In this document: piece by piece, positions 15,033 through 23,062 of the stretch
How positions within the stretch are numbered: the stretch's first letter is position 1
Layout: each line of letters starts with the position of its first letter
Assembly: GCA_934090595.1 (NCBI GenBank)
Contig: CAKOJO010000008.1
Location: 1 to 31,550, forward strand
Direction of reading: 5' to 3'
From: an uncultured Bacilli bacterium
GTDB taxonomy: Bacteria > Bacillota_I > Bacilli_A > RF39 > UBA660
DNA length: 31,550 nucleotides
Notes under the pieces: generated by a model
Database searches by the model: none
What the model was told of the DNA's origin: nothing
The model's input: the letters and a program-made list of their open reading frames with translations, nothing else
Position numbers and translations under genes: made by a program

Positions 15033-15746
15033 ATGAGAAGAAGAAAAAAGAAAACTAGTCCTTTTTTAGTGGCTACTTTAATGTTAATGTGTTTTTTTGG
15101 TTATTATTATCAAGATGATATAAAAGAGTTTATTGATGATGATAAGGTTATTTCATATACTTTGGAAGATGTTCCTTCCTATAGTGGTAAAGATTATGTT
15201 TATATTAATAATAATGTTCCTAATTTTGATTTAGATGATATTAATAGTAAGTCTTTTCAATTTTATAGTAATTTGGACTCGCTTGGCAGATGTGGTTATG
15301 CTTATGCTAATATTGGTAAGGATTTAATGCCTACTGAAAAGAGAGGTAATATTGGTATGGTTAAACCTAGTGGATGGCATACTATTAAGTATGATAATAT
15401 AGAGGGAAAGTATTTATATAATAGGTGTCATTTAATTGGGTATCAACTTACTGGACAAAATGCAAATGTTAAAAACTTGATTACATGTACTAGGCATATG
15501 AATAGTGTTAGTATGTTAGAGTTTGAAAATAAAGTTGCATCTTATATAAAAGAGACTAATAATCATGTTTTATATAGAGTGACTCCGATATATGATGGTG
15601 ATAATTTACTTGCAAGTGGAGTTGTTATGGAGGCTTATTCTATTGAGGATTCTGGTAAGGGTATTAAGTTTAATGTTTATGTGTATAATGTTCAAGATGG
15701 TATTGAAATAGATTATAAAACTGGAGATAGTAAAAAAATTAAGTAG
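15033..15746 (+). CDS. Membrane-anchored DNA/RNA non-specific endonuclease (EndA-like)
   Basis: A 237-aa protein with a basic start (MRRRKKK) and one hydrophobic segment (about 10-26), so the catalytic part should face outside. The nuclease domain (about 75-225) is of the beta-beta-alpha-metal type: LGRCGYAYANIGKDLMP, then LYNRCHLIGYQLTG with His133 at the position of the general base of the DRGH/RCHLI motif, then NLITCTRHMN with the metal-binding Asn. Relatives include streptococcal EndA and secreted DNases, with roles in DNA uptake, nutrient scavenging or chromatin degradation. The ATG follows GTGAGGTATTT. The next gene starts 8 bp downstream, so the two are probably co-transcribed. Confidence 0.85.
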   Translation: MRRRKKKTSPFLVATLMLMCFFGYYYQDDIKEFIDDDKVISYTLEDVPSYSGKDYVYINNNVPNFDLDDINSKSFQFYSNLDSLGRCGYAYANIGKDLMPTEKRGNIGMVKPSGWHTIKYDNIEGKYLYNRCHLIGYQLTGQNANVKNLITCTRHMNSVSMLEFENKVASYIKETNNHVLYRVTPIYDGDNLLASGVVMEAYSIEDSGKGIKFNVYVYNVQDGIEIDYKTGDSKKIK

Positions 15747-15753
15747 GTGAAGT

Positions 15754-16272
15754 ATGGATACAAATATTAAAGCTTTTGATTTGTTTTGGGATTTATATAA
15801 TGGTAATGATGATTTTAAAGAGTTAGTTTCTTATGGATTTGATAATAATTTGATTAGATTTTTTGGTGATGAAGAGTTTAATAAGATTAATAGTCAAAAC
15901 TTTATTTCTTATGATGATAGAATGAAAGAGTTTATTGATATGTTTATTTTAGGATTTAATATTGGTAATTGTGTTGGTACAAGTAGACAACTTAGTTATT
16001 CTTATAATGATGTTGATATAGTGTCTGGGGTACTTCCTCTTATTAAGGGGACAAGAAATGCAGAGGAACTCGGAGGACATTGTTGGCTTGAGAATGATAA
16101 GTTTATAATTGATACATCTTTGATGCTTGTTATTGATAAGTCTTTAAAAGATAGATTTGGTTATATTGAAGAACAAAGGGTTACTAAGAGTGATCTTAGA
16201 AAGTCACAGTCTTATCAAAGTAGGAAAGATTTTGTTAATGATATTAGTCTTAATAAAAAGAAAAAGAGTTAA
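15754..16272 (+). CDS. Unknown protein with a possible Cys-His-Asp peptidase/transglutaminase-like core
   Basis: A 172-aa soluble protein that I cannot place in a family. A helical N-terminus is followed by GFNIGNCVGTSRQLSYSY, with C73 at the start of a helix, and GGHCWLENDKFIIDTSLML, with H109 and D120 on adjacent strands. That order and spacing (Cys on a helix, HxW, then IIDTS) resemble papain-like and transglutaminase-like enzymes, where Cys, His and Asp form the triad. No signal peptide; very basic tail (NKKKKKS). Co-transcription with the upstream anchored nuclease is likely: 8-bp gap and an AGGTGAAGT ribosome binding site. The enzymatic assignment is inference. Confidence 0.55.
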   Translation: MDTNIKAFDLFWDLYNGNDDFKELVSYGFDNNLIRFFGDEEFNKINSQNFISYDDRMKEFIDMFILGFNIGNCVGTSRQLSYSYNDVDIVSGVLPLIKGTRNAEELGGHCWLENDKFIIDTSLMLVIDKSLKDRFGYIEEQRVTKSDLRKSQSYQSRKDFVNDISLNKKKKS

Positions 16273-16295
16273 TTAATTATTTTTTAACTCTTTTT
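16261..16295. terminator. Bidirectional terminator between 15754-16272 gene and gmk
   Basis: Perfect 12-bp inverted repeat, 16261-16272 with 16284-16295, 11-nt loop. A and T runs at the outer ends serve both strands, and the stop codons of both convergent genes lie inside the structure. Confidence 0.85.
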
Positions 16296-16845
16296 CTATT
16301 ATATCTATTATATCTTTTATTGCAATTTCTAAATTGTTGTTGGTTATTATGTAGTCATATCTATCTTTAAAAGATATTTCATATTCTGCTTTATTAATTC
16401 TTTCTTCGATTACTTCTTTTTTATCTGTTTGACGTTCTAATAATCTTTTTTTAAGTTCTTCAATACTTGGTGGACATATAAATATTAATATTGCTTCATG
16501 GTAGTTGTTTTGAATGTTTAAGGCTCCTTCGACATCTATTTCTAATATGACGTTTATTCCCTTATTAAGTTTTTCTATTACTTTGTTTTTTGGAGTTCCG
16601 TAGAAGACGTCTTTATATACTTCAGCATATTCAAAGAAATTATTTTCTTTTATATTTTTTATAAATTCTTCTTTTGATACAAAGTAGTAATCTTTTTCAT
16701 TTATTTCATTTTCACGTGGAGTTCTGGTAGTCATTGATATTGAGTACCAAAAGTTATTATATGTATTAATTATTCTTTCTCTAATTGTTGATTTACCAAC
16801 ACCAGATGGTCCTGATATTACAAATAGTTTTCCTTTTTGTTGCAT
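16273..16845 (-). CDS. gmk: Guanylate kinase
   Basis: A 190-aa enzyme that phosphorylates GMP to GDP with ATP, in purine nucleotide supply. The P-loop GPSGVGKS lies at 12-19. SMTTRTPRENEINEKDYYFVS is the GMP-binding signature, followed by FFEYAEVYKDVFYGTP and VILEIDVEGALNIQ. The lid region is IEELKKRLLERQTD. Length matches bacterial Gmk. The ATG at 16845 has an AAAGGAGAGATAAA ribosome binding site on the minus strand. It is divergent from smc with about 115 bp between them. Confidence 0.95.
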   Translation of the reverse strand: MQQKGKLFVISGPSGVGKSTIRERIINTYNNFWYSISMTTRTPRENEINEKDYYFVSKEEFIKNIKENNFFEYAEVYKDVFYGTPKNKVIEKLNKGINVILEIDVEGALNIQNNYHEAILIFICPPSIEELKKRLLERQTDKKEVIEERINKAEYEISFKDRYDYIITNNNLEIAIKDIIDIIEKELKNN

Positions 16846-16902
16846 TTTATCTCTCCTTTTTGATAATTATAAAACTATTTTGATAAAAAGAAAAGTAAAT
16901 CT

Positions 16903-16930
16903 TTGTATTTCTTTATATTTTTGGTATAAT
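16903..16930 (+). promoter_or_regulatory. smc promoter
   Basis: TATAAT at 16925-16930 and TTGTAT at 16903-16908 (16-bp spacer), 31 bp before the smc start. Confidence 0.5.
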
Positions 16931-16960
16931 TATATAAGAAAGTAATTGAGGTGTTAATAT

Positions 16961-19897
16961 ATGTATTTAAAGGAAATTAAAATATCAGGATTTAAATCAT
17001 TTGCAGATAAGATTAATCTTAGTTTGGATGATAATATTACATGTGTAGTTGGTCCAAATGGAAGTGGTAAGAGTAATATTGTTGATGCTGTTCGTTGGGT
17101 TTTGGGAGAACAATCTATAAAATCTTTACGTGGTAATAACAATATGACTGATGTTATATTTTCTGGTAGTAAATCTAGAAATCCTTTAAATCTTGCTTCA
17201 GTTAGTTTAGTTTTTGATAATAGTGATTCTTATATAAAAGTTCCTTATTCTGAAATATCTGTTACTCGTAAGGTTTATAGAAGTGGTGAGAATGAGTATT
17301 ATATAAATAATGAAAAGTGTCGTTTAAAGGATATAAATGATTTATTTCTTGACAGTGGTATGGGTAAGTATGCTTTTAACATTATTTCTCAAGGAGAAGT
17401 TGGTAAGATACTTAGTGATTCTTCACTTGATAGACGTTCTATTATTGAGGAAGCAGCGGGTGTTTTAAAGTATAAAAAAAGAAAAGAAGAGGCTCTTAGA
17501 AAGCTTGATAAGACTAATGATAATTTAACTAGAGTAAAGGATATTATATCTGAGCTTGATACTCAGTTAGAACCATTAAAGGTACAAAGTGAAGAAGCAA
17601 AGAAGTTTTTAGAAATTAAAGAGAGTTTAGAAAATATTGAGATTGCTCTTATTGCTAATGACTTGGAAGAACTTAATAGTTCTTATAACGATACTTTGCT
17701 TGGTATAGAAAAACTTCAAAATGAAATTGTTGCTAAGAATACTGATGTCTCTAAAGGGGATATTGATATTTCTAAGAGTAAAGAATTACTTGAAGAGTAT
17801 AATAGCGAATTAGTTAATTTAAATAATAAGTTATTTTCTTTAGTTAAAGAAGAGGAAAGACTTAATGGTGAAAAGAATATTATTCGTGAACGTAGTAAGT
17901 ATGATAGTGAAGATTCTAAGATTCATAATAATATTGCTAATTTAAAGGAAGAAGAATTAATTATTAATAATAAACTTATATCTTTAAAGACTGATATAGG
18001 TATTTTAGATAATAAGCTTTCTAGTTTAGATGATGAAATTAAGTTAGTGTCTTCTGAAATAAAAGATATTAGTATTAAAAGAAGTAAGTTAGAGAGTGAT
18101 GTTTATTCTAAGAATAAAAGAGTTAATGATATAGAGTATAAGATAAAGTATTTGAATGATTATATAGAACAAGGTGGAAGTATTTCTTCAAATGCAAAGA
18201 AGGTTTTATCTAATCCTAAGTTAAAGGGTGTACATAATGTTATTTCTAAGCTTATTAGTATTGATGATAAGTATGCTTTGTCTTTAGAAGTATCTCTTAG
18301 TGGTGCTAAAGACTATGTAGTTGTAGATAATCCTAAGGTTGCAAAAGATTGTATTAGTTATCTTAAAGAGAATAATTTAGGAAGGGTTACTTTTTATCCT
18401 ATTGATGTTATAAAACCTAGATATGTTGATGATGATACTAGAAGTGTTCTTAATAGTATGGATGGTTTTATTGGAGTTCTTGCAGATTTTGTTTCTTATT
18501 CTTCTTTGTATAAGAATATTATTTATAACCAACTTGGTAATGTATTGCTTGTTGATACTCTTGATAATGCTAATGTAATTAGTAAGAAAATTAATAATAG
18601 ATATAAGATTGTTACTATTGATGGAGAGGTTATTAATGTTGGTGGTTCTATTACTGGGGGTAGGCTTAATCGTAAGTCTGTTATATCTGAAAAGTATGAA
18701 TTACAAAGTTTAAAGCTTGAAAAGGATAGAATTATTAAGGATATTGATGAAATTAATTCTTCGATAAAGGATCTTTTAGATAAAGAAAAGAGTAAGCAAG
18801 TTATTATTATTGAAAAAGAAAAGAATAAGATTATTTTAAAAGAAGAAAAGGATAGTAAGATTAGTTCTTTTTCTGATTATAAGAAGAAGTATGAAAGTAT
18901 TAGTTTTGAGCTTAGTAACTTAGAGGATTTATCTAATAATAGTCTTCATGAGGAAGAAGAAAGAATTATAGGTAAGTATTATGAGGTTTTAAAGAATAAG
19001 GAAGAGACTTTGAAGCTTATTGATTTATCTAATAGTAAGATTGATTCTTTGAAGAGTGAGATTGAGGAAAAGGAAGCTTCTTATAAGTTATTTAATCAAA
19101 GTATTAGAGCTTTAGAGAGTGATCTTAAGGATTTAGAGATTAAGAATTCTAAGATTAGTGTTAAGATGGATAATATGCTTAATATTCTTAGTGATAGTTA
19201 TTCTATTACTTTTGAGAAAGCTAAGGCTAATTATATATTGGAGATTGATCCAGATATTGCAAGGAAACAAGTTAATCAACTTAAGAGTTCTTTAAAAGGA
19301 ATAGGTAATGTTAATATTGGTGCGATTGAAGAGTATGAAAGGCTTTCTTTAAGATATGAATTTCTAACTAAACAGACTGTTGATTTAGAGGGTGCAATTG
19401 AAACGCTTCTTAAGATTATTGATGAACTTGATTATGTTATGAAAGATGAGTTTATGAAGACTTTTAAACAAGTACAAATTGAGTTTAATAATGTATTTAA
19501 GGAACTTTTTGGTGGAGGAGAAGCAAGACTAGAACTTACTGATAAAAGTAATGTGTTAGAAACTGGTATTGATATAGTTGTTACTCCTCCGGGTAAGAAG
19601 CTTTCTAGTATTTCACTTCTTTCTGGTGGTGAAAAGACTCTTACTGCGATTAGTTTACTTTTTGCAATTTTAAATATTAAGAGTATACCATTTTGTATAT
19701 TTGATGAAATTGAGGCTGCTTTGGATGAGGCTAATGTTTCTAGAATTGGTGAGTACTTTAAGAAGTATGTTGGTAAGACTCAGTTAATTATTATTACACA
19801 TAAGAAAAAGACTATGGAATATGCTGATACACTTTATGGTATTACTATGCAAGAGTCTGGCGTTTCAAAACTTGTTAGTGTTAAGTTAGTTGATTAA
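16961..19897 (+). CDS. smc: Chromosome partition protein Smc (short-armed)
   Basis: A 978-aa SMC ATPase, the core of the condensin that organises and segregates the chromosome with ScpA/ScpB. Walker A is GPNGSGKSN (31-39); next comes RWVLGEQSIKSLRG, then a coiled coil from about 170. The hinge runs about 420-565 (GVHNVISKLISIDD through GGSITGG), and a second coiled coil spans about 570-790. The C-terminal head has the signature LLSGGEKTLTA (S888) and Walker B FCIFDEIEAALDEANV. Bacillus Smc is near 1,190 residues; the missing ~200 residues come from both coiled-coil arms, while heads and hinge are intact. It is a single-gene unit here, without the rnc and ftsY neighbours common in Bacilli. The ATG follows TTGAGGTGTTAAT. 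Confidence 0.95.
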   Translation: MYLKEIKISGFKSFADKINLSLDDNITCVVGPNGSGKSNIVDAVRWVLGEQSIKSLRGNNNMTDVIFSGSKSRNPLNLASVSLVFDNSDSYIKVPYSEISVTRKVYRSGENEYYINNEKCRLKDINDLFLDSGMGKYAFNIISQGEVGKILSDSSLDRRSIIEEAAGVLKYKKRKEEALRKLDKTNDNLTRVKDIISELDTQLEPLKVQSEEAKKFLEIKESLENIEIALIANDLEELNSSYNDTLLGIEKLQNEIVAKNTDVSKGDIDISKSKELLEEYNSELVNLNNKLFSLVKEEERLNGEKNIIRERSKYDSEDSKIHNNIANLKEEELIINNKLISLKTDIGILDNKLSSLDDEIKLVSSEIKDISIKRSKLESDVYSKNKRVNDIEYKIKYLNDYIEQGGSISSNAKKVLSNPKLKGVHNVISKLISIDDKYALSLEVSLSGAKDYVVVDNPKVAKDCISYLKENNLGRVTFYPIDVIKPRYVDDDTRSVLNSMDGFIGVLADFVSYSSLYKNIIYNQLGNVLLVDTLDNANVISKKINNRYKIVTIDGEVINVGGSITGGRLNRKSVISEKYELQSLKLEKDRIIKDIDEINSSIKDLLDKEKSKQVIIIEKEKNKIILKEEKDSKISSFSDYKKKYESISFELSNLEDLSNNSLHEEEERIIGKYYEVLKNKEETLKLIDLSNSKIDSLKSEIEEKEASYKLFNQSIRALESDLKDLEIKNSKISVKMDNMLNILSDSYSITFEKAKANYILEIDPDIARKQVNQLKSSLKGIGNVNIGAIEEYERLSLRYEFLTKQTVDLEGAIETLLKIIDELDYVMKDEFMKTFKQVQIEFNNVFKELFGGGEARLELTDKSNVLETGIDIVVTPPGKKLSSISLLSGGEKTLTAISLLFAILNIKSIPFCIFDEIEAALDEANVSRIGEYFKKYVGKTQLIIITHKKKTMEYADTLYGITMQESGVSKLVSVKLVD

Positions 19898-19917
19898 GGA
19901 CTTTGGTCCTTTTTTCT
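19896..19917 (+). terminator. smc terminator
   Basis: AAGGAC (19896-19901) pairs with GTCCTT (19906-19911), loop TTTG, then a T-run. The stop codon lies at its left edge. Confidence 0.85.
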
Positions 19918-19920
19918 TTA

Positions 19921-19963
19921 TTTTCACTTCTTAATACTGTTTGATGGTATTGAAAGGTGAAAA
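19921..19963. repeat. Long hairpin in the smc-SPOR gene gap
   Basis: Positions 19921-19937 can pair with 19947-19963: 17 pairs with a single C-A mismatch and two G-T pairs, 9-nt loop. It has no T-tract, so it is not an ordinary terminator. Confidence 0.7.
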
Positions 19964-19989
19964 TATTGATATGAATTATTGAAACTGTC

Positions 19990-20030
19990 AAAGTATTGAA
20001 TGATTAATTTCATTCTTTTTTTAATACTTT
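19990..20030 (+). terminator. Second terminator-like structure before the SPOR gene
   Basis: GAATGA (19998-20003) pairs with TCATTC (20010-20015), followed by T7. Outside it AAAGTATT (19990-19997) can pair with AATACTTT (20023-20030), so a nested, longer stem is possible. Confidence 0.6.
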
Positions 20031-20088
20031 TATTTTTATTCGACATTTTTCTTATTATTTATTTTTTATAATAATTATGGTGATAGTA

Positions 20089-20550
20089 ATGAGAGGAAAG
20101 TTTTTGATACCTATAGTTTTATCAATTGTTATTGGGTTCTTTTTTGGAAAAGTATTTTTTAATAATTATGAGTCTTCATCTAATGTGTTTAATGAGGGGG
20201 AAAAGGTTTATTTTATACAGAAGGGTGTTTATAGTGCTCTTAATGATTTGAAAAAGAATAATTCTTCTTATGATGATTTTTTATATCTTGAGGAGTCTGA
20301 TGGATATCATTATTATGTAGGGATAACTAAAAATGAAAAAAATGCTAAAAAGATTAAGGAATTTTATGAAAAGTCTAATATTAATATATATGTAAGGGAA
20401 AAATATATTAATAATGCTAATTTTGTATCAGTTCTTTCTGAATATGATAAGTTAATTGATGTGGCATCTCTTAATAGTTTTGTGGACTTACAAAAAATAG
20501 TTATATCTAATTATAAGGAGATGATATTAAATGGCGAGGACTCTAATTAA
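20089..20550 (+). CDS. Membrane-anchored SPOR-like protein (SpoIIB-like)
   Basis: A 153-aa protein with an N-terminal transmembrane helix (about 4-22) and an extracytoplasmic domain. The stretch VYFIQKGVYSALNDLKK, then GYHYYVGITKNEKNAKKIKEFYEKSNINIYVR has the layout of a SPOR domain: strand with Q-x-G-x-Y/F, helix, strand YxVxVG, helix. SPOR domains bind denuded glycan strands at division or sporulation septa. In Bacillus, spoIIB, which carries such a domain, lies just upstream of maf-radC-mreBCD. The same neighbourhood here (radC overlapping by 20 bp, then mreC) supports a SpoIIB-like assignment. Start at 20089 after GGTGATAGTA. Sequence similarity to SpoIIB itself is weak by eye. Confidence 0.6.
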   Translation: MRGKFLIPIVLSIVIGFFFGKVFFNNYESSSNVFNEGEKVYFIQKGVYSALNDLKKNNSSYDDFLYLEESDGYHYYVGITKNEKNAKKIKEFYEKSNINIYVREKYINNANFVSVLSEYDKLIDVASLNSFVDLQKIVISNYKEMILNGEDSN

Positions 20551-21232
20551 AGAATTACCAATTGAAGAAAGGCCTAGGGAAAGGTTGCTTAAGTATGGAG
20601 CTGGTTGTTTATCAAATACTGAGCTTATTGCTATTATATTGAAAACAGGGGTTTGTGGAAGTAGTGTTTATGATCTTTCTAATGAAGTTTTAAAGAGTGT
20701 TTCTGATTTATCTAATTTAAGTAATATTAGTGTTTCTGAGCTTACTAAGATTAATGGTATTGGAAATGCTAAGGCAGTTGAGCTTGTTAGTGCAATTGAG
20801 CTTGGAAAAAGAGTGTTTTTTTCAGGAAGCAAGATTCATGAAAAGTTTAGTAACAGTAGTGATGTTTATTTAAAGAATAAAGATTTGTTTTATTTAAAGA
20901 AACAGGAATATTTTTATTGTTTATATTTGGATAGTAAAAAAGAATTAATAGAAAGGAAGTTGTTGTTTATGGGAACAATTAATAAGAGTATAGTTCATCC
21001 ACGTGAAATTTTTAAGGAGGCATATAGACTTTCTGCTTCGTCAATTATTTGTATGCATAATCATCCAAGTGGGGATATTACTCCGAGTAGAGATGATATT
21101 ATTTTAACTAATGCTTTGGTTGAGATTGGAAGGCTTCAACAAATACCTATTGTTGATCATATGATATTTACTGATGATAATTATTATAGTTTTTATGAGA
21201 ATGGGATTTTAGGTAATGAAAAAGTTTTATAA
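20531..21232 (+). CDS. radC: RadC family protein (JAB/MPN metalloprotein)
   Basis: A 233-aa protein. The N-terminal region has the RadC opening IKELPIEERPRERLLKYG and a helix-hairpin-helix-like segment (LTKINGIGNAKAVELVSAIELGK). The C-terminal JAB domain shows LLFMGTINKSIVHPREIFKEA and the zinc motif HNHPSGDITPSRDD (H-x-H...D), so metal binding is intact. The once-supposed role in recombination repair is not supported by later work; molecular function is unknown. The ATG follows AAGGAGATGATATTAA inside the previous gene, and mreC begins 17 bp before its stop, so the whole run is one operon. Position before mreCD matches Bacilli. Confidence 0.92.
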   Translation: MARTLIKELPIEERPRERLLKYGAGCLSNTELIAIILKTGVCGSSVYDLSNEVLKSVSDLSNLSNISVSELTKINGIGNAKAVELVSAIELGKRVFFSGSKIHEKFSNSSDVYLKNKDLFYLKKQEYFYCLYLDSKKELIERKLLFMGTINKSIVHPREIFKEAYRLSASSIICMHNHPSGDITPSRDDIILTNALVEIGRLQQIPIVDHMIFTDDNYYSFYENGILGNEKVL

Positions 21233-21983
21233 GATTTTACTTGTTGTTATAATTGTTGTTTGTTTTTTCTTTTTGTTTAATGATAGGTTATTTTTTAAGA
21301 ATAATCCTCTTCGTGAAATATATAAAGTAATTGTTATACCAGTAAATAAGATAGGAATGGAGTTTAATGATATAAGACGTTATAAGAGTATTAGTGATGA
21401 TAATAATAGATTAGAAAAGGATAATATTTTACTTAATAGTCTTAAGGAAGAGAATAGTGTTTTAACTTTAGAGAATGAAAAGTTAAAAGATTTAATGGGT
21501 TTAGAGAAGAATTATTCTAATAAGCATGTTTATGCTAGGGTTATTTCTAGGAATAGATTGTATTTTTTTGATACTTTTATTATTTCTCGTGGAAGTGGTT
21601 CTGGTATTAGTATTAATGATGCTGTAGTTAGTGCTGATGGACTTATTGGAAGGGTTGTGTCTGTTAGTAAAGATTATTCTACTGTTAGGATGATTACTAG
21701 TAATTATGACGATAATAAGTTGTCTGTTGTTGTTAATGGTTATAATGGAAATATTAAAGAATATAGAGACGGATATTTACTTATTGATGGTGTTAGTAAT
21801 TATGATAAGATAAGTGTTGGTGATAAGGTTTATACTTCTGGTCTTGGTGTTTTGAATAAGGGGCTTTTTATTGGGAGTGTTTCTAAGGTTTTAGAGGATA
21901 GTTATGGAATAAGTGGTATTTTATATGTTGATATTGCATCTTTAGAGGATATTTCTTATGTAATGGTGCTTGCTCATGATTAG
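21216..21983 (+). CDS. mreC: Rod shape-determining protein MreC
   Basis: A 255-aa bitopic membrane protein that scaffolds the elongasome for side-wall peptidoglycan synthesis. One N-terminal TM helix (about 6-22) is followed by a coiled coil rich in Leu, Asn and Glu (about 50-92), then the beta-barrel part: ARVISRNRLYFFDTFIISRGSGSGI, VSADGLIGRVVSV, DKVYTSGLGVLNKGLFIGSV. All are typical MreC motifs. Size is close to other Bacilli. It overlaps radC by 17 bp and mreD by 8 bp. MreB, normally encoded directly before mreC, is absent from the window. Confidence 0.92.
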   Translation: MKKFYKILLVVIIVVCFFFLFNDRLFFKNNPLREIYKVIVIPVNKIGMEFNDIRRYKSISDDNNRLEKDNILLNSLKEENSVLTLENEKLKDLMGLEKNYSNKHVYARVISRNRLYFFDTFIISRGSGSGISINDAVVSADGLIGRVVSVSKDYSTVRMITSNYDDNKLSVVVNGYNGNIKEYRDGYLLIDGVSNYDKISVGDKVYTSGLGVLNKGLFIGSVSKVLEDSYGISGILYVDIASLEDISYVMVLAHD

Positions 21984-22422
21984 TATTATTGTTTTAATAT
22001 TTGTTTCTTGTTTTTTGGATTTATTTTTATCTTATTTATTTAGTGGTATTATTCCTATTTTTATAATTTGTATTATTCCTCTTTTGTCTTTTAGTAAGTA
22101 TAAGTTTTTTATCTTTTTGTTTATTGGTTTTATACTTGATGTTTTATATAGTGATGTAATGTTTATAAATGTTTGTTTCTTTTTAATTATGTATTTTATT
22201 CCTTTTAAAAAGAATTTTTTATATTTGGTTTTATCTAGTTTATTTGTTTATATCTTTTATATAGTTTATCTTTTTGGTATTTTAAATATATTAGGATATG
22301 GCCTTGTGTTTAATAGTTTATTTAGTTTATTTAAATATTCTTTTGTTATTAATATTTTATATATTATTGTAATTTGTTTCATATTTAGTCGTAATTTGGG
22401 TCTTAAAAATAGTTTATATTAA
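21976..22422 (+). CDS. mreD: Rod shape-determining protein MreD
   Basis: A 148-aa very hydrophobic protein with about five transmembrane helices and almost no soluble part. Its position after mreC, its size and the FLDLFLSYLF and FILDVLYSD motifs identify it as MreD. It works with MreC and RodA/PBP2 in cell elongation. I choose the ATG at 21976; a TTG two codons earlier is also possible. Both lie within the end of mreC. The extreme Phe/Ile/Tyr content fits the AT-rich codon use. Confidence 0.82.
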   Translation: MISIIVLIFVSCFLDLFLSYLFSGIIPIFIICIIPLLSFSKYKFFIFLFIGFILDVLYSDVMFINVCFFLIMYFIPFKKNFLYLVLSSLFVYIFYIVYLFGILNILGYGLVFNSLFSLFKYSFVINILYIIVICFIFSRNLGLKNSLY

Positions 22423-22432
22423 ACTTTTTTTT

Positions 22433-22440
22433 CATATAAT
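22433..22440 (+). promoter_or_regulatory. CATATAAT promoter element before spoIVFA (sigma-E-like)
   Basis: CATATAAT after a T8 tract, 24 bp before the spoIVFA start. ATATT lies upstream so that ATA is 14 bp from CATA, a plausible sigma-E -35. No TTGACA-like box is at the sigma-A position. In Bacillus the spoIVF operon is a sigma-E target. Confidence 0.55.
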
Positions 22441-22456
22441 TTTGTAGGTGATAAAT

Positions 22457-23062
22457 ATGTATGAATATAAGAGTGTTAATAAGTATCTTTCTAAGAATAA
22501 GGGTAAGAATAAGAAAAGATTTAGTAGTTTATTATATAGTATTTTTATAAAATTACTTATTTGTGTTCTTATTGTTGTTAGTGTTTTAATTGTTATTAAG
22601 ATTGATAAGAAGAGTAGTGGTAAGATTAGTTCGTTTTTATATGATAATAATATTAGTTTTGCTAGGATTAATAAATGGTATAATGAGTATTTTGGAGATG
22701 TTTTGCTTTTTTCAAGTGATGCTAAGTCTAGTGTTACTCCAGTATTTAGTGAAAGTTTAGAGTATAAGGATGCTAGTATATATAAAGATGGTGTTAGTTT
22801 ATCTGTCGCTGACTCTTATTTGGTTCCTATTCTTAATGATGGAATAGTGGTTTTTAGTGGTGAGAAGGAAGGGTATGGACAAGTTGTTATAATTCAACAG
22901 AGTGATGGTGTTGATGTTTGGTATGGTAATATAGAAAATTGTAATGTTAAGTTGTATGATTATGTTTCTAAGGGTGAATTTTTAGGAGAAGTCCATTCTA
23001 ATTTATATTTGGTTTTTCAAAAAGATGGGAAGTATTTAGATTATAAAGAGTTTATTTCATAA
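22457..23062 (+). CDS. spoIVFA: Stage IV sporulation protein FA (SpoIVFA-like)
   Basis: A 201-aa protein: basic cytoplasmic start, one TM helix (about 32-52), then an extracytoplasmic region ending in a LytM/M23-like fold (DGIVVFSGEKEGYGQVVIIQ, VWYGNIENCNVKLYDYVSKGEFLG). The M23 zinc ligands (HxxxD and HxH) are missing, as expected for SpoIVFA, which is not a peptidase. SpoIVFA anchors and inhibits the SpoIVFB protease in the outer forespore membrane until the SpoIVB signal arrives. It sits directly before spoIVFB and after mreD, as in Bacillus but without minCD. The ATG at 22457 follows AGGTGAT. Confidence 0.82.
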   Translation: MYEYKSVNKYLSKNKGKNKKRFSSLLYSIFIKLLICVLIVVSVLIVIKIDKKSSGKISSFLYDNNISFARINKWYNEYFGDVLLFSSDAKSSVTPVFSESLEYKDASIYKDGVSLSVADSYLVPILNDGIVVFSGEKEGYGQVVIIQQSDGVDVWYGNIENCNVKLYDYVSKGEFLGEVHSNLYLVFQKDGKYLDYKEFIS

